Positions 48,045 through 57,307 of a stretch of DNA of 64,000 nucleotides are shown here, in pieces; the first letter of the stretch is position 1, and every line of letters begins with the position of its first letter. The stretch covers positions 1,116,001-1,180,000 of the forward strand of contig NZ_LT629784.1 of assembly GCF_900105595.1 (NCBI RefSeq), written 5' to 3'. The notes beneath the pieces were generated by a model. It saw only the letters and a list, made by a program, of their open reading frames with translations, searched no databases and had not been told where the DNA came from. Made by a program: the position numbers and the translations under genes. Source of the DNA: Stappia sp. ES.058 (GTDB lineage Bacteria > Pseudomonadota > Alphaproteobacteria > Rhizobiales > Stappiaceae).

Positions 48045-49496
48045 TTACAGGATCGGCGAGAACAGACGGGCGGCCTGGGCGACCAGGCGAAAGGCGAAGG
48101 AGCGCGAAGCGAGGTCTTCCTGCGTCGCTTCACGCGAGCGGGAGAAGTCCTCGACGAGCATGTCTTCCACGCGTTTGATCGTGCGTGCGTGGGTGAACCA
48201 CATCATCACTTCGAAATTGATGCGGAAGGAGCGCGCATCGAAGTTGACCGTGCCGATCCCGGCCAGGTCGTCATCGACCAGGATGACCTTCTGGTGGAGA
48301 AAGCCGGCCGTGTAGCGATAGACCTTGATGCCGTAGGAGGTCATGTCGTCGGCATGGGCATAGCTCGCCAGCCAGACAAGACGGTGGTCGGCCTTTTCCG
48401 GCAGGAGAATGCGAACGTCGACGCCGCGCATCGAGGCCGCCAGGAGAGCGGTCTGCATGGCCTGCTCGGGAACGAAATAGGGACTGACGATCCAAAGGCG
48501 CTTGCGCGCGCGCGATATGACCTCGGCAAAGGCGATGCCGCAGTCCTCGAACGTGTCCGCCGGACCTGTCGGCATGGTGAGCACCGGTTCGTCGCCCGGC
48601 TGCGGGATCGGGTCCGGCAGACAGGGGTCGATCGGGTTTCCGGTCGCCCAGTGCCAATCCTCGCCGAAGGACAGCGAGCAGGCGCTTGCCGCCGGACCCT
48701 CGACCCGCACATGGGTGTCGCGCCAGTGACCGTATTTCGGCGAAAGGCCGAGGTATTCGTCGCCGACATTGTGCCCGCCGACCCAGGCGGTCTCCCCGTC
48801 GACCACGACGATCTTTCGGTGATTGCGGTAGTTCAGGCGCATCGGTCCGCTGAGCCGCAGCAGCTTATGGCGTTCGTTGAACCCGGCGACATGGACACCG
48901 GCGTCGCACAGTCGTTGGATATACCCCCGCGACAGGCTCTTGCTTCCGACGTCGTCGTAGAGAAGATGGATGCGCACGCCCGCCTTCGCCCGCTCGATCA
49001 GGCAGTCGGCGAGCCGCTGGCCGATGCCGTCGTCGCGGATGATGAAGAACTGGACGAGGACGGTGCGTTTGGCTGCGGCAATCCCGGTCAGGATGGAATC
49101 GAACGTGTCGGGGCCGTCGATCAGCACGTCAACGGTATTGCCCGCCAGGAACGGGATCTGGGCGATTTTCGTCAGGACAGGCCAGCTTGTGCTCGTGTCC
49201 GCGTCGGCGAGCTTCATGTTGCGGGCGCGTTCCGCGCGCGAATCGCGCCCTGCATAGGCACGCACTTCCTCGTAGTCCCCAAAATGTTTCCAGCCGAACA
49301 CCAGATAGATGAAGGCGGTGGGGAACGGCAGGAACAGAAGCGACATGAGCCAGCCGATGGAGCCTTGCGCTGTGCGTGAATGCAGCACCTCGCGCACCGC
49401 GCAGACCGCTGCGAGGGCATAGATCGCCAGGGTGAGCGCGGCAATGACTGGAAGGTTGTCGAGAAAGAGCGCGATCAGATCGATGTCTTGTGTCAC
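48045..49496 (-). CDS. cls: cardiolipin synthase
   Basis: A 483-residue membrane phospholipase-D-type synthase that condenses phosphatidylglycerol to cardiolipin. Two hydrophobic segments lie in the first 70 residues (LPVIAALTLAIYALAAVCAV, WLMSLLFLPFPTAFIYLVFG). Two HKD motifs are visible: HRKIVVVD and HQKVILVD. The GTG start at 49496 gives a normal N-terminus; the frame runs further up but with unrelated residues. It starts 10 bases after the cysteine synthase stop. Confidence 0.92.
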   Translation of the reverse strand: MTQDIDLIALFLDNLPVIAALTLAIYALAAVCAVREVLHSRTAQGSIGWLMSLLFLPFPTAFIYLVFGWKHFGDYEEVRAYAGRDSRAERARNMKLADADTSTSWPVLTKIAQIPFLAGNTVDVLIDGPDTFDSILTGIAAAKRTVLVQFFIIRDDGIGQRLADCLIERAKAGVRIHLLYDDVGSKSLSRGYIQRLCDAGVHVAGFNERHKLLRLSGPMRLNYRNHRKIVVVDGETAWVGGHNVGDEYLGLSPKYGHWRDTHVRVEGPAASACSLSFGEDWHWATGNPIDPCLPDPIPQPGDEPVLTMPTGPADTFEDCGIAFAEVISRARKRLWIVSPYFVPEQAMQTALLAASMRGVDVRILLPEKADHRLVWLASYAHADDMTSYGIKVYRYTAGFLHQKVILVDDDLAGIGTVNFDARSFRINFEVMMWFTHARTIKRVEDMLVEDFSRSREATQEDLASRSFAFRLVAQAARLFSPIL

Positions 49497-49506
49497 CGGC
49501 TTTGGC

Positions 49507-50559
49507 TCACGGGGCCGGCTCGAACGGGATGGTGATGTCGGTCTTGCGCTCCAGCCATGCGGGCACGGGCAGGTCCTTTGAGCGAAGGAAGTCGGGATTG
49601 AACAGTTTCGACTGATAGCGCGTGCCATAGTCGCACAGGATCGTCACGATGGTGTGCCCCGGGCCCATCTCGCGCGCCATGCGAATGGCTCCGGCCACAT
49701 TGACGCCCGAAGAGGCGCCAAGGCACAGGCCCTCATGTTCCAGCAGGTCGAACACCACCGGAAGGGCTTCCGTGTCCGGGATCTGGAAGGGCATGTCCAC
49801 CAACGCGCCTTCGAGGTTGGCGGTGATCCGGCCCTGGCCGATCCCCTCGGTGATCGATGAGCCTTCGGCCTTCAGTTCGCCATGGGCGTAATAGTTGAAG
49901 AGCGCTGCGCCCATCGGGTCGGCGAGACCTATCTTCACGTCGCGGCTGCGCTCCTTCAGCGCCATGCCGACACCGGCGAGCGTGCCGCCGGAACCGACCG
50001 CGCAGATGAAACCGTCGACCTTGCCGTCGGTCTGGCGCCAGATTTCCGGCCCCGTTGTCTCGATATGCGCCTGCCGGTTCGCGACATTGTCGAACTGGTT
50101 GGCCCAGATCGCGCCGTTCGGCTCGCTCTTGTTCAGTTGTTCGGCCAGCCGGCCGGAAAGTTTCACGTAGTTGTTCGGGTTCTTGTAGGGCGCGGCGGGC
50201 ACTTCGACGAGTTCCGCACCGGCAAGGCGCAGCATGTCCTTCTTTTCCGCGCTCTGCGTTTCGGGAATGACGATCACCGAGCGGTAGCCGAGCGCGTTGC
50301 CGACCAGGGCGAGCCCGATGCCGGTGTTGCCCGCGGTGCCCTCGACGATCATTCCACCGGCTCTCAGTGCGCCGCGGGCTTCGGCATCGCGTATGATGAA
50401 AAGCGCTGCGCGATCCTTCACCGATTGTCCCGGATTGAGGAATTCCGCCTTGCCGAGGATCTCGCATCCCGTCAGTTCGGATGCGCGATTGAGCCGGATC
50501 AGCGGCGTGTTGCCGATGGCGTCGATCACAGAAGCCTTGATGTCCATGCGTGTCGTCAT
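49507..50559 (-). CDS. cysK: cysteine synthase A (O-acetylserine sulfhydrylase)
   Basis: A 350-residue PLP enzyme making cysteine from O-acetylserine and sulfide. NPGQSVKDRA holds the PLP lysine, EGTAGNTGIGLA the substrate loop and AVGSGGTLAGVG the phosphate cup. It is somewhat longer than E. coli CysK and has the GTAGNT variant loop, so it belongs to the long alphaproteobacterial group. It is the first gene of the minus-strand run to cls and perhaps alaX and sseA. Confidence 0.9.
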   Translation of the reverse strand: MTTRMDIKASVIDAIGNTPLIRLNRASELTGCEILGKAEFLNPGQSVKDRAALFIIRDAEARGALRAGGMIVEGTAGNTGIGLALVGNALGYRSVIVIPETQSAEKKDMLRLAGAELVEVPAAPYKNPNNYVKLSGRLAEQLNKSEPNGAIWANQFDNVANRQAHIETTGPEIWRQTDGKVDGFICAVGSGGTLAGVGMALKERSRDVKIGLADPMGAALFNYYAHGELKAEGSSITEGIGQGRITANLEGALVDMPFQIPDTEALPVVFDLLEHEGLCLGASSGVNVAGAIRMAREMGPGHTIVTILCDYGTRYQSKLFNPDFLRSKDLPVPAWLERKTDITIPFEPAP

Positions 50560-50929
50560 TCCGGTTTGGCCGGCAGGGCGCTGGGCGCCGGCGAGGTCTC
50601 TGGCTGTGCTGGAGGAGGAAGATATGGTGTACGGCTCCCCGTCTCAAGCCGGTCGCAGAATATGCGACCCCTTGTTGATAATTCCCGGTCGGCTGTCCTT
50701 TGAAATCGGTCGATCAATGATCATTCAATCCATAGAATCTCAAAATTAAGGTGGGTTCCGCTGATCTAGCGTCAATGCGGCAGCGTAGCACGGGATGAGA
50801 ACGGCGCGAAGTCCAGGCTGTCGCCGTTGGAATTGGAATTGGCGCAATGCTCACGATCCGCTAAGACGGGTCCCGCACAGGGTTGTGTGTTTGGGTGCTT
50901 CTGCGCTTGAGACAAAGGTGTTTGCGGGA
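50560..50929. other. intergenic region upstream of the ChrR-like gene
   Basis: No gene is supported. The 370 bases include the minus-strand promoter of cysK and the ECF-type promoter described separately. The 135 bases between the putative transcription start near 50797 and the ATG at 50930 form a long untranslated leader, about where a sigma-factor gene would be expected in related genomes but is lacking. Confidence 0.5.
50762..50790 (+). promoter_or_regulatory. putative ECF (RpoE/ChrR-type) promoter upstream of chrR
   Basis: TGATCT at 50762-50767, a 16-base spacer, then CGTAGCA at 50784-50790. This matches the TGATCC / CGTAAGA-like consensus of the ECF11 (RpoE-ChrR) class recalled from Rhodobacter. 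The same spacing and elements occur upstream of the photolyase gene. Confidence 0.6.
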
Positions 50930-51577
50930 ATGGACCAGTCACATCAGCATTTCGATGCGTTGCTTGCCGGCTATGTGGCAGGCACGCTTGCGGAGCCGGC
51001 CCGGCTTCTGGTGCGCTCGCATCTCGATCTGTCGCCGGCCAATCGCTCTTTCGTTCGCGACCTGGAAGCAACCGGCGGCCGCATGTTGGAAGACGTGGCG
51101 CCGATGCCTCTTGCTGACCGTGACGGGATGCTTGAAGCGGTGTTTTCAAGTCCGGAGGAAGAGCGGATCTCCGTCGTGCCGCAGGCTGCTGCCAAAACGC
51201 GGCTTCCCGTGACGCTGGTCAACTTCATCGGAAAGGATGCCGGCGATCTTCCCTGGAAGACCCGTCTTCCCGGATTTCGGGAGTATCGGATCGGTGAGAT
51301 AGACGGATGCACCGCAAGCCTTTTCTGGATTCGTGCGGGACAGGCCATGCCGACCCACACACACCACGGCACCGAACTCACGCTGGTGCTCGAAGGGGGC
51401 TTCAGTGACGAAGGCGGTCACTTCCTGCGCGGCGATGTGGCGTATGCCGATGACGAAGTCGACCACCGCCCGATTGCCGACGAGGGCGAGGATTGCCTGT
51501 GTTTCGCAGTGACCGAGGGAAGTCTGCGCCTTACGGGGCCGGTCGGGCGGTTCTTCGCCCCTTTCCTGCGCGGTTGA
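50930..51577 (+). CDS. chrR: ChrR-like cupin anti-sigma factor lacking the zinc cysteines
   Basis: A 215-residue ChrR-family protein. In ChrR the N-terminal anti-sigma domain binds zinc with His6, His31, Cys35 and Cys38 (R. sphaeroides numbering, from memory). Here His31 is kept (VRSHLDLSPANRS) but positions 35 and 38 are Ser and Asn, so that site cannot form. The C-terminal cupin keeps its metal set (THTHHGTEL with H143, H145, E149, and H179 in VDHRP). No RpoE-type sigma gene is adjacent. It could be a modified sensor or have lost anti-sigma activity. The ATG at 50930 was chosen as it aligns the His/Ser/Asn positions with ChrR. Confidence 0.78.
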   Translation: MDQSHQHFDALLAGYVAGTLAEPARLLVRSHLDLSPANRSFVRDLEATGGRMLEDVAPMPLADRDGMLEAVFSSPEEERISVVPQAAAKTRLPVTLVNFIGKDAGDLPWKTRLPGFREYRIGEIDGCTASLFWIRAGQAMPTHTHHGTELTLVLEGGFSDEGGHFLRGDVAYADDEVDHRPIADEGEDCLCFAVTEGSLRLTGPVGRFFAPFLRG

Positions 51578-51682
51578 CGCGAGGCAGCCCGGATTTCAGC
51601 CCGATTTTCGCACCTCGCACCTGATATAAGGCGATCCGCCTTCGCGCAAAGTCGTGCATAGGGTACGCGGCGAGGAGATCCC

Positions 51683-52531
51683 ATGATGTCCCATCCATCC
51701 GATTTTTCCGCGACGCCCGAAGACGGCGTCGCCTGGGTGACCGGCGCCAGTTCCGGCATTGGTGCGGCACTTGCCCGCAAGCTTGCAGGAGAGGGATGGC
51801 GTGTCGCGGTCACCGCGCGTTCGGACGATGACCTGCGCGCCCTTGCGGGCGAATGCGACGACCTGACCGGCGAGATCCTGGTCTATCCCGGCGATGCGAC
51901 GGATGCGTCGCGCATGGCCGAGATCGTCGCCGGGATCTGGGCTGATGCCGGGCCCATCGCCCTGGCGGTTCTCAACGCCGGTGTCTATTTGCCGGTGGAC
52001 GGCACGAAGCCGGGCATCGAGGCGTTCCACACATCCTTCGACGTCAATCTCGGCGGCACGGTCAATTGCCTGGCGCCGCTGATCGACGCCATGCGCGGGC
52101 AGGGCAAGGGCCAGATCGCCCTCGTCGCCTCGGTCGCCGGATATGGCGGCCTGCCGACGTCAGCGGCCTATGGCGCGACCAAGGCGGGATTGATCAACAT
52201 GGCCGAGGCGTTGAAATTCGACCTTGACCGCATCGGCGTGCGCATCCAGATCGTGTCGCCGGGCTTTGTCGATACGCCGGCGACGAAGGACAATCCCTTT
52301 CCGATGCCGCACCTGATGAATGTCGAGGATGCGGCCGGACGCTTGCACAAGGGGCTCAAGCGGAGGGGAAACTTCGAGATTACCTTTCCGCGCCGTTTCA
52401 CATGGCAGTTGAAGGCGCTGCAACTGCTTCCCTATCGCTGGTATTTCGCGCTTTTGGGTCGAACGACCGGCTGGTCGAAGAAAGCTCCGCCGTCCCCGGC
52501 ACGTAATGAGGGCGCGCAAGCCGCCGAATAG
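51683..52531 (+). CDS. short-chain dehydrogenase/reductase of the ChrR target set
   Basis: A 282-residue SDR oxidoreductase. Residues 16-30 (VAWVTGASSGIGAAL) give the TGxxxGIG loop; NAGVYLP, SVAGYGGLPTSAAYGATKAG with the YxxxK pair and SPGFVDTPAT follow. Genes of this type are members of RpoE-ChrR regulons in alphaproteobacteria. It starts 105 bases after the ChrR-like gene on the same strand and its end meets the convergent MFS gene six bases away. Substrate unknown. Confidence 0.88.
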   Translation: MMSHPSDFSATPEDGVAWVTGASSGIGAALARKLAGEGWRVAVTARSDDDLRALAGECDDLTGEILVYPGDATDASRMAEIVAGIWADAGPIALAVLNAGVYLPVDGTKPGIEAFHTSFDVNLGGTVNCLAPLIDAMRGQGKGQIALVASVAGYGGLPTSAAYGATKAGLINMAEALKFDLDRIGVRIQIVSPGFVDTPATKDNPFPMPHLMNVEDAAGRLHKGLKRRGNFEITFPRRFTWQLKALQLLPYRWYFALLGRTTGWSKKAPPSPARNEGAQAAE

Positions 52532-52537
52532 TGCGCG

Positions 52538-53890
52538 TCAGGATCGTACAAGATTGTCTGAAATTTCGCGGGAAAGCCGGGCGTGTTCGTTTGCATCGAG
52601 CGGAAACCGCCACATCAGCGCGATGGCCGCAAGTTTCAGGACCACCGGAACGATCGCGTAGAGCGCGACGAGAGCGCCAAGGCCGGCGCGCCCCGTGTCG
52701 GCCGCGACCCGGGTTGTTTGAAACCCTGCCAGCTCCAGCACCGGAAACGCCAGTCCGACGGCGAGTGCCAGCGACAGTTTCGTCGCCAGACCCCACAGCG
52801 CGAAATACAATCCTGACCGCCGGGATCCCGACGATACGGTATCGACGTCGATCACATCCGCCTGGATGGCGGACGGCAAGGCGAGGTCGGCGCCGAGTGC
52901 CAATCCGGTGAGCACACAGATCACGCCAAATCCCCAGAGATCTCCGGGTCCGAGAAGCGGAACCGTGATGAAGATCGCACAGGCGCCAAGCATCGCCACG
53001 GACCATGTGCGGTGCTTGCCGAAGCGCCGGCTCACGGCGAGCCACACGGGCACGCCGGCGACCCCGCACAGGAAATAGAGAAACAGGAACGGCCCCTGCA
53101 TTTGCGGCGCCTCCAGAACGCGGGCCACGAAGAACAGGAAGAGCGTGGCGGGAAGACCATTGGCGAAGCCGTTGAGCACGAAGGCGGCCAGCAGGCGAAG
53201 GAACGGCCGATTGGCGCGCACATGTGCAAGGCCGGCACGCAAGGCCGGTGGTGCACGGCCGGTGTCCGCCGGTTCCGGCAGGCGCCAAACCGCGATCAAC
53301 GTCAGAACAGGCAGGGCGACAACCACGAAAAGTGCCAGCACCTGGAGCGATAGCGCCTGGCCCTTTGCGCCGAGCGCCTCGGCAATGCCGGGCACGGAAA
53401 CCGCCAGCAAGGTGCCGACGAGGACCATGCCCTCGCGCGCCCCGGCAATCCGGCTTCGACCGTGATAATCGCTGACAAGATCCGCCCCCCAGGCCGTGTA
53501 GGGAATGACGCAGGCGGTGTAGCCGAGCGACAGCGCAATGCCCCAGCCGAGAAGATAAAGGCCTGTGGCGTCCTCAGGCGGGGTAAGGATCATGTAGGCG
53601 GCAAGGGCGGCCGGGAGCGACGCCGCCAGAAACCATCCCCGCCGCCGACCGAGCGGGGGGTGAAAGCGGTCCGACAACACGCCGACGACAGGGTCGGACA
53701 GCGCGTCGATCAGCCGGACGGCCAGCAGGATGAACCCGACCTGCGCCAGTGGCAGGCCGATGGTTTCGGCATAGAAGGTCGGCAGGATCACGTAGAGCGG
53801 CAGCGTGAGCGCGGCGAGCGGCAACGCGGGGCCGGCATAGGCCGCCAGCCGTGCGACCGGGAGGTCGCCGCGCACCGGGCTTTCCGTCAC
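52538..53890 (-). CDS. MFS transporter, GPH (glycoside-pentoside-hexuronide) type
   Basis: A 450-residue protein with about 12 membrane segments. The first third has LVAVRLIDALSDPVVGVLSDR-like sequence (LLAVRLIDALSDPVVGVLSDR), the GPH-type motif, and YTACVIPYTAWGADLVSDYHGRSR. It is last in the photolyase-to-MFS transcript, three bases after the cyclopropane synthase. GPH members move sugars with cations, but in this ChrR-type locus the cargo may be a lipid or stress-related compound; that is a guess. Confidence 0.85.
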   Translation of the reverse strand: MTESPVRGDLPVARLAAYAGPALPLAALTLPLYVILPTFYAETIGLPLAQVGFILLAVRLIDALSDPVVGVLSDRFHPPLGRRRGWFLAASLPAALAAYMILTPPEDATGLYLLGWGIALSLGYTACVIPYTAWGADLVSDYHGRSRIAGAREGMVLVGTLLAVSVPGIAEALGAKGQALSLQVLALFVVVALPVLTLIAVWRLPEPADTGRAPPALRAGLAHVRANRPFLRLLAAFVLNGFANGLPATLFLFFVARVLEAPQMQGPFLFLYFLCGVAGVPVWLAVSRRFGKHRTWSVAMLGACAIFITVPLLGPGDLWGFGVICVLTGLALGADLALPSAIQADVIDVDTVSSGSRRSGLYFALWGLATKLSLALAVGLAFPVLELAGFQTTRVAADTGRAGLGALVALYAIVPVVLKLAAIALMWRFPLDANEHARLSREISDNLVRS

Positions 53891-53893
53891 GGA

Positions 53894-55123
53894 TCAGGGC
53901 GCCTTCACGTAGATCATTTGCCGCACGTCGATGTTTCCGGAGCGAAAACCCGCCTCGCAGTAGTGGAAATAGAACTCCCAAAGCCGCTTGAAGCGCTCGT
54001 CGAAGCCGAGCGGGCGGATGCGCGGCCAGGCGGCCCAGAAGCGTTGGCGCCATTCCTCCAGCGTGCGCGCATAGTCGTGACCGAAGATTTTCTGCGCGGC
54101 CAGCGTCATGCCGCTGTGCGCGCCGAGCGCGTCGAGCGTGGCCGGCGGCGGCAGCATGCCGCCCGGGAACACGTGCCGCTGAATGAAGTCCGGTGTTTTG
54201 CGGTAGTCTTCGAACAGGTCGTCCTGGATGGTGATGATCTGCAAGCCGGCGCGGCCGCCGCTCTTGAGGCACCCGGCGATCTTGTGAAAATAGGTCTGCC
54301 AGTATTGTTCGCCGACCGCCTCGAACATCTCGATCGAGGCGATGCGGTCGTATTGGTCTGTTTCGTCGCGGTAGTCCTGCAGCTTGATGGTGACCTTGTC
54401 GTTGAGGCCGCCTTCCTGCATGCGCCGGCAGGCGAAGTCGTATTGTTCCTGCGAGATGGTCAGGCCGGTGACATTCGCCCCGATCTCGCGCGCGACATAT
54501 TCGGCGAACCCGCCCCAGCCGCAGCCGATCTCAAGCACGTGGTGATCGGCGCGAATGTCGGTTTCGCGGACGAGCGACTGGTACTTGAGGCGCTGCGCCT
54601 GCTCCAGATCGTTGACGCCTCCGTCGAAAATCCCGGACGAATAGGTCATCGTCGGGTCGAGCCACTCGCGATAGAAGGCATTGCCCAGATCGTAGTGGGA
54701 GGAAATGTTGCGTCGCGATCCCGACTTCGTGTTGCGGTTCAGCCAGTGCCGGAGGCGGATCAGCATGCGATAGACGCGGGTGCCGCGCAGCATGTCGGCG
54801 GTGGCATCGCGATTGCGGCAGAACAGCTCCAGAAAGGTGGTGACGTCGGAACTGGTCCATTCGCCGGCCATATAGGCCTCGCCGACACCGACATCCGCGC
54901 CGCTGAGCAGGCGACGGATGAAGCGCCAGGAATGGATCTTCACGTCGGCGTCCGGGCCGGGCTCTTCGCCACGCACCAGGTACTGATGCCCCTCCGGCGT
55001 TTCGATGCGCAGCGATCCGACCTTCAAGTTGAGCGCAACGCGCATGCCGAGCCGTGCCAGACGCGGCAGACCCGCGAGCGCATTGCGCGCATTGTCGGGT
55101 GTGAGATGAATTGCAGTCGACAT
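53894..55123 (-). CDS. cfa: cyclopropane-fatty-acyl-phospholipid synthase
   Basis: A 409-residue SAM-dependent methyltransferase that adds a methylene across unsaturated acyl chains. The SAM loop is LEIGCGWGGFAEYVA near residue 205; ISSHYDLGNAFYREWLDPTMTYSSGIF and the C-terminal FHYCEAGF are typical. In RpoE/ChrR regulons CfaA protects lipids against singlet oxygen. The ATG at 55123 was taken; a TTG two codons earlier is an alternative. It sits between DUF1365 and the MFS gene. Confidence 0.93.
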   Translation of the reverse strand: MSTAIHLTPDNARNALAGLPRLARLGMRVALNLKVGSLRIETPEGHQYLVRGEEPGPDADVKIHSWRFIRRLLSGADVGVGEAYMAGEWTSSDVTTFLELFCRNRDATADMLRGTRVYRMLIRLRHWLNRNTKSGSRRNISSHYDLGNAFYREWLDPTMTYSSGIFDGGVNDLEQAQRLKYQSLVRETDIRADHHVLEIGCGWGGFAEYVAREIGANVTGLTISQEQYDFACRRMQEGGLNDKVTIKLQDYRDETDQYDRIASIEMFEAVGEQYWQTYFHKIAGCLKSGGRAGLQIITIQDDLFEDYRKTPDFIQRHVFPGGMLPPPATLDALGAHSGMTLAAQKIFGHDYARTLEEWRQRFWAAWPRIRPLGFDERFKRLWEFYFHYCEAGFRSGNIDVRQMIYVKAP

Positions 55124-55152
55124 GGTCAAACCTCGTCAAACGGCCGGGGCGA

Positions 55153-55992
55153 TCAGGCCCTGGGGGAAGCGGTGGAGCGCGAAACGGCGCTTGGGCGTTT
55201 TGACGGCGAGTGAAATGGTGCCCCTTTCCACCACAGTTTGAGGGCCTCCCAGTGGATGCCTGCCACCACTTTGAGTGTCATGAACGGAATTTTCAAGCAG
55301 ACCGCAATCACGTTCCGGGTCGTCAGTGCCTTGTGTGTGCCGGCGAAACTGGCCGATAGAATGGGGCCTTCCGCGTCACTTTCAAGGATGCGCACCCTGA
55401 CGGCTTCTCCGGGGGGGAGAATGCGGAAGCGGTAGGTCTGCTGCATGTCGAGAAAGGGAGAGACGTAAAACGCCTTGTCGCGGGTCTGGCGGATGCCTTC
55501 CGGCCCGCTTTGGCCGTCTGTCACCGGCTCCACATAGGTGTGGATGTCGCCGAAGGTGTTGCGAACCTCGTAGATCAGCGCAATCAGCCGCTCGTCCGCA
55601 TCATAGGCGAAATAGACCGACAACGGATTGAAAACAAACCCGAAAACGCGTGGATAACACAGCAGCAGGACCCGTGTTATGGGCGTTTCAACACCATATG
55701 CCACCAATTGTCGGTCGACATGCGCGCGCAAGGGCGTCCCGTCACGCGGCCCGTGATCGGCCTCGCGAAAACTCAGGAGATTGAACCGGCCGATCGAGAA
55801 CGCTTTCGATTGCCTTGCCGCGTCCGGCAATCGGTCGAGATCGATCAGCAGCGTGAATACGGTGTAGCTGAAGCGATGACCGAACGGCTTCAGTCGCGCA
55901 TGCATCACCTTGCCGGGGTACAGAGCCGCTGCATCCGGTGGCGGGGGGCCGTTTGCCGGCCATGTTGTCGCCGCCGCGTGTCGTTTCATCAC
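55153..55992 (-). CDS. DUF1365 protein
   Basis: A 279-residue protein of the DUF1365 family, which in alphaproteobacteria almost always stands between an FAD oxidoreductase and cfa. ALYPGKVMHARLKPFGHRFSYTVFTLLIDLDRLP and FVFNPLSVYFAYDADERL are family landmarks. It overlaps the FAD gene by four bases. It belongs to the RpoE/ChrR-controlled set; a link to furan fatty acid formation has been made for neighbours of this type in related species, but its own reaction is not settled. Confidence 0.9.
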   Translation of the reverse strand: MMKRHAAATTWPANGPPPPDAAALYPGKVMHARLKPFGHRFSYTVFTLLIDLDRLPDAARQSKAFSIGRFNLLSFREADHGPRDGTPLRAHVDRQLVAYGVETPITRVLLLCYPRVFGFVFNPLSVYFAYDADERLIALIYEVRNTFGDIHTYVEPVTDGQSGPEGIRQTRDKAFYVSPFLDMQQTYRFRILPPGEAVRVRILESDAEGPILSASFAGTHKALTTRNVIAVCLKIPFMTLKVVAGIHWEALKLWWKGAPFHSPSKRPSAVSRSTASPRA

Positions 55993-57293
55993 TCCGCAGC
56001 CTCTGCAGACCGGGCGATGCCTTGCGCATCAACGCGCCATGGCACCTGGGCGCCAATCGCTTCGGCCGCCGCCAGGCCGGACCTCAGCCCGTCCTCGTGA
56101 AAACCATAGCCACACCAGGCGCCACAATACCAGGTGTTGCCGCTGCCCTGGATCTGGTCGAGGGCTTTTTGAGCGGCAATCGCCGCCCCGTCGAACTGGG
56201 GGTGGTCGTATTCGAAAGTGGCGAAGGTGAGATCGGGGCGCGGAGGTTCCGTCGGGTTGAGGCTGACGAAAACCGGCTTGTCCGCGGGCAGGTTCTGCAA
56301 GCGGTTCATCCAGTAGGTGACGGAGGCGTCGCGGTACGGCGCGTCGGAATCGCTGGAGGCCAGATAGTTCCAGGAGGCCCAGACTCGCCGCCGGCGCGGC
56401 ATCAGCGCCCTGTCGCTGTGCAGATAGACCGCGTTCGGCCGATAGCGCACCGCGCCCAGGATGTTGCGCTCTTCCGGCGTCGCATCGCCCAGCATCGCCA
56501 GCGTCTGGTCGGAGTGCGCCGCCATGATGACGCGGTCGAACACGTCCTCGCGGCCGTGGACGTCGCGCACGTGCACCTTGCCGGCCTTGCGCGTCACCCT
56601 TGCCACCGGGGTGGACAACCGGATGCGGTCGCGAAACGGTGATATCAGGCGCTCCACATAGCTTCGGCTGCCGCCAGACACCGTGCGCCAGACCGGCCGG
56701 TCCTGATTGACGAGGCGGTGGTTTTCGAAAAAGGCGATGAAGTTTTCCGCCGGGAAGGCCAGCATGTCCGCCGGCGGGGTGGACCAGATCGCCGCGCCCA
56801 TGGGCAACAGGTAATCGCCGGTAAAGCTCTTTGAGAAACGACGTTCCGCAAGATAGGCCTCAAGCGACAGTCCGGCGAGCATGCCGGACGCGCGGTCGAG
56901 CACCGCGAGCTTGTTGAAGCGCAGGATCTCTCGCAGCATCCACAGGAAGCGCGGCGAGGCGGCGTTGCGGCGCTGGCCGAAGACGGTGTTCAGATTTATG
57001 CCCGACCACTCGCGCACGCCGCGATCGAGCGAGAAGGCAAAGCTCATGTCGCTGCCTTCCGTCGCCATGCCAAGGTGATCGAGAAGCGCCGTGAAGTTCG
57101 GATAATTCAACTCGTTGTAGACGATGAAGCCCGTGTCCACGGACAGCGGCGTGCCGCCATGGTCGATGTCGACCGTCGCGCTGTGGCCACCCGGACGCGC
57201 GCGCTTTTCGTAAAGTGTCACGTCGTGGCGTTCGCTCAAGGCCCAGGCGGCACTGTTTCCGGCGATGCCCGATCCGATGACGGCAATGCGCAT
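55989..57293 (-). CDS. FAD-dependent amine-oxidase-fold oxidoreductase of the ChrR target set
   Basis: A 434-residue flavoprotein beginning MRIAVIGSGIAGNSAAWALSERHDVTLYEKRARPGGH, the GxGxxG plus GGH pair typical of the NAD(P)-binding amine-oxidase-like family found next to DUF1365 and cfa. It is coupled to DUF1365 (ATGA) and follows photolyase by 14 bases. Probably acts on lipid acyl chains with its operon partners; the reaction is not known from sequence. Confidence 0.9.
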   Translation of the reverse strand: MRIAVIGSGIAGNSAAWALSERHDVTLYEKRARPGGHSATVDIDHGGTPLSVDTGFIVYNELNYPNFTALLDHLGMATEGSDMSFAFSLDRGVREWSGINLNTVFGQRRNAASPRFLWMLREILRFNKLAVLDRASGMLAGLSLEAYLAERRFSKSFTGDYLLPMGAAIWSTPPADMLAFPAENFIAFFENHRLVNQDRPVWRTVSGGSRSYVERLISPFRDRIRLSTPVARVTRKAGKVHVRDVHGREDVFDRVIMAAHSDQTLAMLGDATPEERNILGAVRYRPNAVYLHSDRALMPRRRRVWASWNYLASSDSDAPYRDASVTYWMNRLQNLPADKPVFVSLNPTEPPRPDLTFATFEYDHPQFDGAAIAAQKALDQIQGSGNTWYCGAWCGYGFHEDGLRSGLAAAEAIGAQVPWRVDAQGIARSAEAAE

Positions 57294-57307
57294 GGCGTGT
57301 CCTTTTC

